From: DATIXD01 sp035518875
Lineage (GTDB): Bacteria; Pseudomonadota; Gammaproteobacteria; Methylococcales; Methylococcaceae
Direction of reading: 5' to 3'
Assembly: GCA_035518875.1 (NCBI GenBank)
Contig: DATIXD010000262.1
Location: 1-25,408 of the forward strand
DNA length: 25,408 nucleotides
Part shown: positions 14,761-22,417 of the stretch, in pieces
Position numbering within the stretch: position 1 is the first letter of the stretch
Layout of the letters: every line of letters begins with the position of its first letter
Program-made: the position numbers and the translations under genes
The notes under the pieces: model-generated
Databases searched by the model: none
Seen by the model: the letters and a program-made list of their open reading frames with translations, nothing else
Told to the model about the DNA's origin: nothing

Positions 14761-15661
14761 AGTGGACGAGGCGGATCGGGCCTTGATCAAATCGTTTCAG
14801 GACAGTCTGTGGATCGAGGAAGGCCTGAGCGAGAACACGCAGAAAGCCTATGGGAGCGATCTGGCGCTGTTTGCGGCCTGGCTGTTCAAGACTCGGCACA
14901 AGCAGATGCTTGAGGTCGACGGCGGCGACATCGAGGGTTATTTGGCGCTTAAATACCGGCAAAATGCCAGCCATCGCACCAGCGCGCGCCTCCTTTCCAG
15001 CTTGCGCAAGTTTTATGCTTTTCTATTGCGGCAGGGACGATTGGATGTAGACCCTTGCGCTGCTATTGAATCGCCGCAAATGGGAAAACCCTTGCCGTTA
15101 ACCCTAACCGAACGGGAGATCGAACTCCTGTTGGCTGCGCCCGCCGTGGACGAACCTTTGGGGCAGCGGGATCGCGCTATGCTGGAGCTGCTGTATGCGA
15201 CGGGTCTTAGGGTAACTGAACTGGTCCTGCTGCGCTTCGATCAGACCAACTTGCGCCAGGGCGTGGTCCGGGTGATGGGTAAGGGCAGCAAGGACCGTCT
15301 GGTTCCTATCGGCGAAGAGGCCGAAACCTGGCTGGAAACCTATTTCCGGGATGCGCGCCTTCTAATCCTGGACGGGCGTCAGAGCGATTATCTGTTCGTG
15401 ACCGATCGTGGCACGGCGATGACCCGGCAGGCTTTCTGGCATCTCATCAAGCGCTATGCGCTGAAGGCGGGCATACATAAGCCGCTGTCTCCCCACACGC
15501 TGCGTCATGCTTTCGCCACCCATCTTCTCAATCACGGTGCGGATCTGCGCGTGGTGCAATTGCTGCTCGGTCATAGTGATCTTTCCAGCACGCAGATTTA
15601 CACGCATGTCGCTCAGGAACGGCTGAAAGACCTGCATGCGCGCTGCCATCCGCGCGGCTGA
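14738..15661 (+). CDS. xerD: Site-specific tyrosine recombinase XerD
   Basis: This 307-residue tyrosine recombinase resolves chromosome dimers at dif with XerC and FtsK. The N-terminal core-binding domain (LIKSFQDSLWIEEGLSENTQ) is followed by the catalytic domain. Catalytic residues seen are Arg in ATGLRVTEL, Lys in GKGSKDRLVP, the HTLRHAFATHLL box, His in LLGHSDLSSTQIYTHV and its Tyr nucleophile. Both ATG 14738 and ATG 14747 are possible starts; either overlaps ogt. XerD rather than XerC is chosen from the sequence pattern and because it is not next to dapF; a phage-type integrase is unlikely given length and context. Confidence 0.9.
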   Translation: MRVMSSPEVDEADRALIKSFQDSLWIEEGLSENTQKAYGSDLALFAAWLFKTRHKQMLEVDGGDIEGYLALKYRQNASHRTSARLLSSLRKFYAFLLRQGRLDVDPCAAIESPQMGKPLPLTLTEREIELLLAAPAVDEPLGQRDRAMLELLYATGLRVTELVLLRFDQTNLRQGVVRVMGKGSKDRLVPIGEEAETWLETYFRDARLLILDGRQSDYLFVTDRGTAMTRQAFWHLIKRYALKAGIHKPLSPHTLRHAFATHLLNHGADLRVVQLLLGHSDLSSTQIYTHVAQERLKDLHARCHPRG

Positions 15662-15683
15662 TTGTCCTGGAGTAATCAACTGT

Positions 15684-16466
15684 ATGAACGCAATCATTCA
15701 TCCTTCCGCTTTTGTCGCCTCCACTGTCAAGCTCGGGAACAATGTATCCATTGGTGCTTTTGCCGTGATCGAGGATCATGTAGAGATTGGCGACGGTTGC
15801 CGGATCGGCACACATGCCGTCATTGAGCCTTATGTGAGGATGGGAAGGAATAATCAGGTACACCCCCATGCAGTCATCGGCGGGCTACCTCAGGATTTGG
15901 GGTTCGATCCGAACGAGGAAACTTATGTGGAGATCGGTGACGGCAATGTCTTGCGCGAAGGCGTGACGATCAGCCGGGCGACCAAGTCCAAATCCGCGAC
16001 CCGAATCGGCTCGAACTGCTATCTGATGAACAACAGCCACATCGCCCATGACTGCATGGTCGGCGACAACGCTATATTCGCCAGCGGCGCGACCCTGGGC
16101 GGGCATGTACAGGTAGGTGATCGAGTGTTCCTGGGCGGCGGCGTCATGACTCACCAGTTTTGCCGCATCGGCAGTTACACCATGTTGCAGGGTTTGGCCG
16201 GCATCAACAGGGACGTCCTGCCTTACATGATGGTGGGCGGTCGGCCGGGCAAGCACTATCGCCTGAACCTTATCGGCCTGCGGCGGGCCGGCATCGATGG
16301 CGAACGTCTGAAAGCCGTATCTTCGGCGATGCGCCGCTTGCGCAACCGGCTGGAACTGGATGGCCTTCCGGACACGCCGGAGCTGAGTTATCTGCGGAGC
16401 TGGCTGGCGGTCGAGTCGAAACGCGGTGTTCTGCCCTTCGTAGACATCCACAAGGATGGGGATTGA
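15684..16466 (+). CDS. lpxA: UDP-GlcNAc (or UDP-GlcNAc3N) acyltransferase LpxA
   Basis: This 260-residue protein has a left-handed beta-helix with many hexapeptide repeats (IHPSAFVASTVKLGNNVSIG onwards), followed by an alpha-helical C-terminal part. His122 in HIAHDC corresponds to catalytic His125 of E. coli LpxA, and HQFC (about 157-160) is conserved. At the position of E. coli Glu200 there is Ile197, and E. coli Arg205 is Ala202, in NLIGLRRAG; these lie in the nucleotide-sugar-binding area. Normally LpxA acylates the 3-OH of UDP-GlcNAc. With GnnA- and GnnB-type genes directly downstream, the preferred acceptor may be the 3-amino sugar, making an amide. lpxD and fabZ are not nearby. ATG 15684 follows a CTGGAG ribosome binding site. 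Confidence 0.93.
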   Translation: MNAIIHPSAFVASTVKLGNNVSIGAFAVIEDHVEIGDGCRIGTHAVIEPYVRMGRNNQVHPHAVIGGLPQDLGFDPNEETYVEIGDGNVLREGVTISRATKSKSATRIGSNCYLMNNSHIAHDCMVGDNAIFASGATLGGHVQVGDRVFLGGGVMTHQFCRIGSYTMLQGLAGINRDVLPYMMVGGRPGKHYRLNLIGLRRAGIDGERLKAVSSAMRRLRNRLELDGLPDTPELSYLRSWLAVESKRGVLPFVDIHKDGD

Positions 16467-16496
16467 TTCACGCAAATCCTCCCGGAACAAAAAAAT

Positions 16497-17435
16497 ATGA
16501 ACAAGCTGAAATGCGCCGTCGTTGGCGTCGGTTACCTGGGCAAGTTTCACGCCGAAAAATATGCAAACCTCCCGGGATGCGAGTTGGTGGCGGTGGTCGA
16601 CAACAATCCTGACGCGGCCAGGACGGTCGCCGACAAGAACAACACCCGCGCTTTGACGGACTACCGCGAGCTCTTGGGCCGGGTCGACGCCGTCAGCATC
16701 GTCGTGCCGACCAGTCTGCATTTCGAGGTGGCCAGGGATTTTCTCCACGCCGGCGCGCATGTATTGGTCGAGAAGCCGATCACGGTGACCGTCGAGGAAG
16801 CCGACGAGCTGGTTCGTATCGCCGCCGAGAAAAACCGCGTGTTAATGGTCGGGCATTTGGAACGCTTCAACGCAGCCGTCCTGGGCTTGAATCTGACCCA
16901 TGACAAGCCGCTGTTTATCGAATCCCATCGCCTCGCACCCTTCAACCCGCGGGCCAACGACGTCAGTGTGGTGCTGGACCTGATGATCCATGACATCGAC
17001 ATCATCCTTGACATCGTCGACTCCGAGGTCGAGCGCATCGACGCCAAGGGGGTGACCGTATTGACCGCAGACACTGACATCGCCAACGCCCGCATCGTGT
17101 TCAAGAACGGTTGTGTGGCCAATGTGACGGCCAGCCGGGTAAGCCTGAAAGTTGAGCGCAAGATGCGCCTGTTCATGCCGAACGCTTATGTCTCGGTGGA
17201 TTTCCAGAACCGCGTGCTGGCACGCCACTGCAAGGGCACAAAGGAGATGTTTCCGGGCGTACCGGAAATCCTCAGCGAGGAATCGGTGTATGAAAACGGC
17301 GATGCCTTGATGGAAGAAATCAGGCATTTCGTTGCCTGTATCCGCGAGGGCCGCGAGCCTTTGGTTTCCGGTCACGCCGGCCGGCGCGCCCTGGCGACCG
17401 CGACCGCGATCGCCCAGCTTCTTAAACAATCTTAG
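16497..17435 (+). CDS. gnnA: Gfo/Idh/MocA dehydrogenase, probable GnnA (UDP-GlcNAc 3-dehydrogenase)
   Basis: This 312-residue protein has the Gfo/Idh/MocA NAD-binding fold: GVGYLGKFHAEKY (about 10-22), the dinucleotide-binding VVVP strand, the EKP motif (in VLVEKPITVT, about 98-107) and MIHDIDIILD in the sugar domain. GnnA of Acidithiobacillus ferrooxidans oxidises the 3-OH of UDP-GlcNAc with NAD+, giving a 3-keto sugar. The assignment rests mainly on position: directly after lpxA and before an aminotransferase and lpxB. WlbA-type dehydrogenases of O-antigen synthesis are alternatives, but they act on UDP-GlcNAcA and would lie with glycosyltransferases. It sits 30 bases after lpxA. Family is firm; exact substrate is inferred. 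Confidence 0.82.
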   Translation: MNKLKCAVVGVGYLGKFHAEKYANLPGCELVAVVDNNPDAARTVADKNNTRALTDYRELLGRVDAVSIVVPTSLHFEVARDFLHAGAHVLVEKPITVTVEEADELVRIAAEKNRVLMVGHLERFNAAVLGLNLTHDKPLFIESHRLAPFNPRANDVSVVLDLMIHDIDIILDIVDSEVERIDAKGVTVLTADTDIANARIVFKNGCVANVTASRVSLKVERKMRLFMPNAYVSVDFQNRVLARHCKGTKEMFPGVPEILSEESVYENGDALMEEIRHFVACIREGREPLVSGHAGRRALATATAIAQLLKQS

Positions 17436-17449
17436 GAGTATCTGCCCCC

Positions 17450-18547
17450 ATGATTCCCATGGTCGATTTGAAGAACCAATATCTCCAGCTCAAGGACGAA
17501 ATCGATGCCGGACTAGCGGAGGCGCTGCATAATTGCGCCTTCGTGCTCGGCCCGAATGTGCAGGCGTTCGAAAAGGAGGCGGCGGATTACCTGGGCGTCA
17601 AGCACGCCATCGGCTGCGCCTCCGGCACCGATGCCCTGCATCTGGCCTTGCTGGCCGCTGGCGTCAAGGAGGGAGATGAGGTCATCACCACCGCCTTCAC
17701 GTTCATCGCCACGGCAGAGGCCATCCGCTACGTCGGTGCTAACCCCGTGTTCGTCGACATCGATCCGAAGACCTTCAACATTTGCCCAGAGGCCATCGAG
17801 CGTGCCGTCACCGACAAGACCGTCGCTGTCATGCCGGTGCATCTGTTCGGTCAGCCCTGCGAGATGTCGCACATTCAGGCGGTCTGCGACAAACACGGTC
17901 TCAACATCATAGAAGATTGCGCCCAATCCTTCGGCGCTTTGATTCAGGGCAAGCGGACCGGGTCCTTCGGCATCAGTGCGGGCTTCAGTTTCTTTCCCAG
18001 CAAGAACCTGGGTTGCTACGGCGATGGCGGTCTGGTTACGACCGATTCGGATGAGATCGCGAAGAAGGTGAAAATGCTGCGAAACCACGGCTCCGAAGTG
18101 CGTTATTATCATGACGTCATCGGCTACAACAGCCGCCTGGATGAGCTGCAGGCCGTCATTCTGCGGGTCAAACTCAAACACATCGACCAGTTTAATGAAG
18201 GACGCCGCCGTGCCGCTCATCTCTATTCCGAGCTGATGGCCGACCTGCCCGTGGAAACGCCCTACGAGGACGGCATCGGCGCGCATGTCTACCACCAGTA
18301 CACCTTGCTGAGCGATCGGCGCGAGGCCATCATGCAGGCTCTGCAGCAGGTCAATATCGCCTGTGCGATCTACTACCCGGTGCCGCTGCACCGGCAGAAG
18401 GTGTTCGCCGACGGCTGCGCGGGGCTAAGCCTGCCGGTCACCGAAGCGGTGGCGCAGCGCTGCCTGTCCTTGCCGATCTACCCCGAATTGGAAGAAGGCC
18501 AAATTCGCCAAATCGTCTCGGTCATCCGCGCGGCCCTGAATGGCTAG
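17450..18547 (+). CDS. gnnB: DegT/DnrJ/EryC1 aminotransferase, probable GnnB (UDP-3-keto-GlcNAc aminotransferase)
   Basis: This 365-residue PLP-dependent sugar aminotransferase carries the usual family segments: MVDLKNQY at the start, FVLGPNVQAFE, ASGTDALHLALLAAG, the PLP-contact ITTAFTFIATAEAI, EDCAQSFGA, and the Schiff-base Lys in FFPSKNLGCYGDGG (about 178-191). GnnB transfers an amino group to the 3-keto sugar made by GnnA, giving UDP-GlcNAc3N, which LpxA then acylates. It follows gnnA by 14 bases; the gnnA stop lies within its ribosome binding site (AGGAG). Its last 8 bases overlap the lpxB start. Other 3-aminosugar pathways use similar enzymes, so the substrate is inferred from context. 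Confidence 0.82.
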   Translation: MIPMVDLKNQYLQLKDEIDAGLAEALHNCAFVLGPNVQAFEKEAADYLGVKHAIGCASGTDALHLALLAAGVKEGDEVITTAFTFIATAEAIRYVGANPVFVDIDPKTFNICPEAIERAVTDKTVAVMPVHLFGQPCEMSHIQAVCDKHGLNIIEDCAQSFGALIQGKRTGSFGISAGFSFFPSKNLGCYGDGGLVTTDSDEIAKKVKMLRNHGSEVRYYHDVIGYNSRLDELQAVILRVKLKHIDQFNEGRRRAAHLYSELMADLPVETPYEDGIGAHVYHQYTLLSDRREAIMQALQQVNIACAIYYPVPLHRQKVFADGCAGLSLPVTEAVAQRCLSLPIYPELEEGQIRQIVSVIRAALNG

Positions 18548-19691
18548 ACCGGCCCCGCTCGTCATGCTGGCCGCCGGAGAAGCCTCTGGCGACCAGCATG
18601 CAGCCAGCCTGTTTCTGGAATTGAAAAAACTCGTCCCCGATGTGCGCGGCATTGGCATGGGCGGGGTCAAGATGCGCGAAGCGGGTGTGGTGATTCGCTA
18701 CGATTCCACCGCCATCGCGGTCATCGGGGCGACCGAAGTCATCAAGCATTACGGCGAAATTCGCCGCGCTCTCAAGATGATGCAACAGATCGCCCGCGAC
18801 GAGCGGCCCGATCTTTTGATCTGCGTCGATTATAAGGAATTCAATTTCCGCCTGGCGCGCGCGGCCAAGGCCGCCGGCGTCAAGGTATTGTTCTATGTCA
18901 GTCCCCAGGTTTGGGCTTGGCGCCCCGGACGGGTGAAAAAGTACGGCGAGGCCGTAGACCGCATGGCGGTGATTTTCCCCTTCGAAGTCCCATTCTATGA
19001 GGCCCACCAAATACCGGTGAGTTATGTCGGTCATCCCTTGGCCGGCCAGGTGGTTCCTTCTATTCCCAAGGCGCAAGCGCTGAGTGAATTCGATTTGGAA
19101 ACAACGGGGCCGGTAATCGGCTTGCTCCCGGGTAGCCGGTCTAACGAAATCAGACGACTCTTGCCGGTCATGCTGGATGCCGCCGCGATGCTTGCGCAAC
19201 GATTGCCGGATGCTCGATTCATCCTCAGTCAGTCCTCATCGATTGAAGATGAAATGCTCAGGCCCAATCTTCGGCAATGTCCAGTCAACATACGGGTCAT
19301 CAAAGGGCGCAATTACGACGTACTGCAATGTTGCGACGCGGTAGTTACCGTATCCGGCACGGCGACGCTGGAGGTCGCACTTTCCGGTGTGCCCATGGCG
19401 ATCATCTACAAAGTCACGCCCATCACGTATTACTTGGGCCGATGGCTGATCAACATTCCCTTCATCGGTTTGCCTAATATCCTTGCGGGCCGTAGCATCG
19501 TCCGGGAGTTCATTCAACACGAAGCGACAGCGGAAAACATCGCCGGCGAGATTGGCAGGATTTTGCAGGATGAGGCATACGCTGAGCGGATCCGGCAGGA
19601 TTTGCGCGAGGTCAAGACTTCGCTCGGCGAGGGCGGCGGTTCGAGAAAGCTGGCCCGGTTGGCGGCAGAGATGTTGGGCGTGTCAGTTTAG
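18540..19691 (+). CDS. lpxB: Lipid-A-disaccharide synthase LpxB
   Basis: This 383-residue family 19 glycosyltransferase has the typical LpxB opening AAGEASGDQHAA (about 11-22). It continues with GIGMGGVKMREAG, FYVSPQVWAWRPGR, YVGHPLAG, LLPGSRSNEI and the VSGTATLEVAL segment that binds the nucleotide. It joins UDP-2,3-diacylglucosamine and lipid X into lipid A disaccharide at the inner membrane. ATG 18540 overlaps the end of gnnB by 8 bases, so it is translationally coupled to the GnnB gene. Its stop overlaps that of the convergent c-di-GMP gene, leaving no room for a terminator. Confidence 0.97.
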   Translation: MARPAPLVMLAAGEASGDQHAASLFLELKKLVPDVRGIGMGGVKMREAGVVIRYDSTAIAVIGATEVIKHYGEIRRALKMMQQIARDERPDLLICVDYKEFNFRLARAAKAAGVKVLFYVSPQVWAWRPGRVKKYGEAVDRMAVIFPFEVPFYEAHQIPVSYVGHPLAGQVVPSIPKAQALSEFDLETTGPVIGLLPGSRSNEIRRLLPVMLDAAAMLAQRLPDARFILSQSSSIEDEMLRPNLRQCPVNIRVIKGRNYDVLQCCDAVVTVSGTATLEVALSGVPMAIIYKVTPITYYLGRWLINIPFIGLPNILAGRSIVREFIQHEATAENIAGEIGRILQDEAYAERIRQDLREVKTSLGEGGGSRKLARLAAEMLGVSV

Positions 19692-21505
19692 GTTTCAGTC
19701 CATACCAGTTGGCTTGCCGACGTTTCTTGGTTCCCCCATGAGTTGCCATCGTCGGTTGAGTGAGGTTCGGTGACGCCCTCGTCGTAGGTATCGACATATA
19801 TACAATTTCCGTTGTTTGCTTTGGCTTTTGCCAGGGCTGCGGTCGCGAGCTCCGCGATGCGCTCAGTGGTTAGGCGTTGATGCGCCGACCCGACCGAAAC
19901 TGCGCCGATGGCAAGGCTCATGACCGGGAACCGCCGCTTGACGCCATAGCGGTCGGTTGCCTCGATACCGCCCTGCTGCCGGTCTTTGGCGCTATAACAA
20001 TCACCGATAAGCGATTGGAAGGTATACAGCAGATTGTCGCAACGTTGCGTCCAGTCCGGACTGCGATAGACGACGACAAAATCATCGCCGCCGTGGTGGC
20101 CGACGAAGTCCCATTCCGGGGCCACGGTTTCGCGGAGCAGTCGTCCGAGCAACTGGATCATTTCATCGCCCCGTTCGTAGCCGTAGGCATCGTTATAAGC
20201 CTTGAAATGATCGAGATCGCAATAGGCGACCGCAAACTCGCCGCAATGGCTCAGTTGTTCGTCCAGGGTTTGCTGGATCACGACCGTGCCGGGCAATAGG
20301 GTGAGCGGATTGGCATGGCGTACCGATTTGACCTGCCATTCGGTGATTGTGCGCAAAAGATCCAGCGATGTGCCTTTCCCGACAAACTGCCCGTTCTCGG
20401 TGATGATGAATTCTTCCGTGTACCCGTTCGGCATAGTGGTCAAACGCTGGCTCACTTCTTCCAGCGGCGTGGTTTTTTCGACGATCAAGGCGTGCTGGCA
20501 GATGAAAGACTTAATGGGCTGTCGACCGCGCCGATCCTTTCTGTCGAGGAGACTCATCAACTCGTTGCGAAGGACAAGTCCCAAGGGTTCGCCATCTTCG
20601 ACCACGGCGATGGAGCGGAGCTCCTGATTGGTATGAAACAGTTCGCCGAGCTCCTCGACGCCGGTCATGGGCTCAACGGCTGGCATTTGCTTGAGCAAAC
20701 GGGCTGCAGTCATGGGGGCTTGATGCTGGCCTCTGAGCGGCCGCTTGCTGAAAAGCCCCGGCTTCAGGCACAGGCTCGGAGAGGCCAGAGGTTGGTCGAA
20801 ATAATGCCCTTGCGCCAGGGTGACGCCCAGTTTGCGCAGGGTGGCGTATTCGCTCTTGGTTTCGATGCCTCCCGCGATGGTTTCGCAGCCGAGCGTTTTG
20901 GCAATTTCCAGAATGGACTTGATGAATTGGCGTTTGCTTTTGTCCGCGTCGATGCTTTGGATAAAATGCCGGGTGATCTTGACGAAATCTGGGCGCAATT
21001 CCGACCACAACTTGAGGTCTGAGAAGCCGGCCCCGAGATCGTCCAGTGCCACCTTGAGTCCAATGTTCCGATAGTGTTTCAGGGTTCGTTGCAGCAGTCC
21101 CGGGTTTTCGGCGGGTTGTGTTAGGGTGATTTCGATGACCTCCCGGTTCGGATCGAGATCATGGTTCTGAAGGAATAGATCGGTTTGCCCATCGATTGAA
21201 TCAGCTTCTCCGAGAATCGCCGGGTTGATATTGATGAACAAGCGTCCGGGGAGTTTCAGTTTCGCGAACTGGCGAATGACGATCTTGTGGCACAGGCAGT
21301 CCAATTCAGCCAGGCGCTGATACTTGGCCGCCACGGCAAACAGAACACTGGGACGGTACAGCAAGGAATCCGCCGGTCCACGAATCAATCCCTCGTAACC
21401 AAAAATGCTTTGCTGGTTCAGGGAGACGATGGGCTGAAAGACTGCGGTGAGTTGCTCCTCCGCTATAATGCGGTCGAGCAGAATCTTCAGGTGGGTATCC
21501 AACAT
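19688..21505 (-). CDS. EAL-CBS-GGDEF cyclic di-GMP protein
   Basis: This 605-residue protein has an N-terminal EAL-type domain (about 1-245), a central pair of CBS-like modules (about 275-400), and a C-terminal GGDEF domain (about 415-590). The GGDEF site is GGDDF (472-476), with upstream CDLDHFKAYND, so cyclase activity is likely; the RxxD product-inhibition site is absent. In the EAL domain the signature is EGL (38-40). The ININP, EITL and DDLGAG motifs are present, but the normally AEGVET stretch reads AGGIET (211-216), so one conserved Glu is Gly and hydrolysis is doubtful. It has no membrane segment. It is convergent with lpxB and divergent from greB. Confidence 0.88.
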   Translation of the reverse strand: MLDTHLKILLDRIIAEEQLTAVFQPIVSLNQQSIFGYEGLIRGPADSLLYRPSVLFAVAAKYQRLAELDCLCHKIVIRQFAKLKLPGRLFININPAILGEADSIDGQTDLFLQNHDLDPNREVIEITLTQPAENPGLLQRTLKHYRNIGLKVALDDLGAGFSDLKLWSELRPDFVKITRHFIQSIDADKSKRQFIKSILEIAKTLGCETIAGGIETKSEYATLRKLGVTLAQGHYFDQPLASPSLCLKPGLFSKRPLRGQHQAPMTAARLLKQMPAVEPMTGVEELGELFHTNQELRSIAVVEDGEPLGLVLRNELMSLLDRKDRRGRQPIKSFICQHALIVEKTTPLEEVSQRLTTMPNGYTEEFIITENGQFVGKGTSLDLLRTITEWQVKSVRHANPLTLLPGTVVIQQTLDEQLSHCGEFAVAYCDLDHFKAYNDAYGYERGDEMIQLLGRLLRETVAPEWDFVGHHGGDDFVVVYRSPDWTQRCDNLLYTFQSLIGDCYSAKDRQQGGIEATDRYGVKRRFPVMSLAIGAVSVGSAHQRLTTERIAELATAALAKAKANNGNCIYVDTYDEGVTEPHSTDDGNSWGNQETSASQLVWTET

Positions 21506-21667
21506 ATCAAGGGTTCACGGCGGCGGGAAAATGCGAAAAGTCGCCTCATTGCCTCACATAACTATAGCGTTGAATGAACGGATAGGCACGAATTCCATGG
21601 CGGGATTAAATAGCCGTTTGAACACCTACTGCACGGACGTGGTCCTGGCGTGGGCTGTGCTGTCACA

Positions 21668-21686
21668 AATCAGCCGAAAGCTGATT
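21668..21686. repeat. Perfect inverted repeat in the greB upstream region
   Basis: AATCAGC (21668-21674) and GCTGATT (21680-21686) flank a CGAAA loop. No U-tract follows on the plus strand. It could be an operator or an RNA hairpin between the two divergent genes. Confidence 0.4.
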
Positions 21687-21811
21687 AGGCGCTCAGCATA
21701 TCGAAGATGCGAAACAGAAGGATGCGTTTCGTCAAACCTTCCGTACTTTTATGTACACTGCGGTTCCTGTTCTCCGGCCACGCCTAGTTGACGCCCGCTT
21801 ACTAGCGGCGT

Positions 21812-21835
21812 TTACAGCTTCTAAGGTGGCTGTAA
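21812..21835 (+). repeat. Hairpin in the probable greB leader
   Basis: TTACAGC (21812-21818) pairs with GCTGTAA (21829-21835), extended by CG on both sides with one bulged T at 21811. The loop is 10 bases. It ends about 60 bases before the greB ATG and no U-tract follows. Confidence 0.4.
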
Positions 21836-21898
21836 CGAGCTCGCAGCGCTGGTGCGGCGAGAAAGGAAGACATCCCATGCAGATTTCCAAAGGATGAT

Positions 21899-22396
21899 AT
21901 GAGTCGAGCGTTTGTCAAAGAACCCAATGGCGATGAGGATGATCTCCCCCAACGGCCTCGCAGTCCTCACACTAATTATGTCACGCCGCAAGGGTTGCGC
22001 TATCTTCAGGCGCGACTGAGCGAACTGCTCGCCGCTAAGTCGGCTTTGGCCGGGCGTGATGACTTGGCGGACAGGCAGCAGATCAGAGCTGTCGAGCGGG
22101 ATTTGCGCTATTACGAGGAACGCATCGAACGTGCGGTGATGGTCAATCCCGAGATTCAACCGGAAGACCGGGTCCATTTTGGCGCGACGGTCGAGGTGTT
22201 GGATGAGGAGGGCGCCGTGCATCCCTTCACCATCGTCGGGGAGGACGAGGCCGATGTGGCTCAGGGAAAAATCAGTTGGGTTTCGCCCTTGGCCAAGGCT
22301 CTGCTCAACGCAAGGGTCGGCGATGTGGTGACCTGGCGCCGTCCTGTCGGTGATAAGGAGCTGCAAATATTGTCCATCCAAAAAGCTATACCCTAA
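21899..22396 (+). CDS. greB: Transcription elongation factor GreB
   Basis: This 165-residue protein has the GreA/GreB arrangement: an N-terminal coiled coil (about 20-85) with acidic tip residues in GRDDLADRQQIRAVERDL, and a C-terminal FKBP-like domain (FTIVGEDEADVAQGKISWVSPLAKALL). It rescues backtracked RNA polymerase by stimulating transcript cleavage. GreB rather than GreA is supported by the N-terminal NYVTPQGLRYLQARL segment and the length. A good AAAGGA site precedes ATG 21899. Upstream is a six-codon frame ending one base before this start. Confidence 0.95.
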   Translation: MSRAFVKEPNGDEDDLPQRPRSPHTNYVTPQGLRYLQARLSELLAAKSALAGRDDLADRQQIRAVERDLRYYEERIERAVMVNPEIQPEDRVHFGATVEVLDEEGAVHPFTIVGEDEADVAQGKISWVSPLAKALLNARVGDVVTWRRPVGDKELQILSIQKAIP

Positions 22397-22417
22397 GGGA
22401 TATCCGAGGCTGCTGCA

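Larger units (their letters stand above)
21506..21898. other. Divergent promoter region between the c-di-GMP gene and greB
   Basis: This 393-base region holds no convincing gene of normal size. A perfect 7-bp hairpin AATCAGC/GCTGATT with a 5-base loop lies at 21668-21686. A second hairpin, TTACAGC/GCTGTAA, lies at 21812-21835 with a 10-base loop and one-bulge extension. A TATGTA -10-like hexamer follows a weak TTCGTC by 17 bases near 21728-21756. A six-codon frame (MQISKG, 21877-21897) behind a strong AAGGAAG site ends one base before the greB start. A plus-strand frame from ATG 21597 is unrecognisable and probably spurious. Confidence 0.45.

Noticed and set aside
14738..15661. Tyrosine recombinase as a mobile-element integrase
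   Set aside because: Length, sequence pattern and housekeeping neighbours fit XerD; no attachment-site repeats or phage genes are seen.
15885..16760. 291-codon minus-strand frame
   Set aside because: Antisense to lpxA and gnnA, both well supported by motifs; composition is typical of a shadow frame.
17513..18391. 292-codon minus-strand frame
   Set aside because: Fully antisense to the GnnB-type aminotransferase gene; no motifs of its own.
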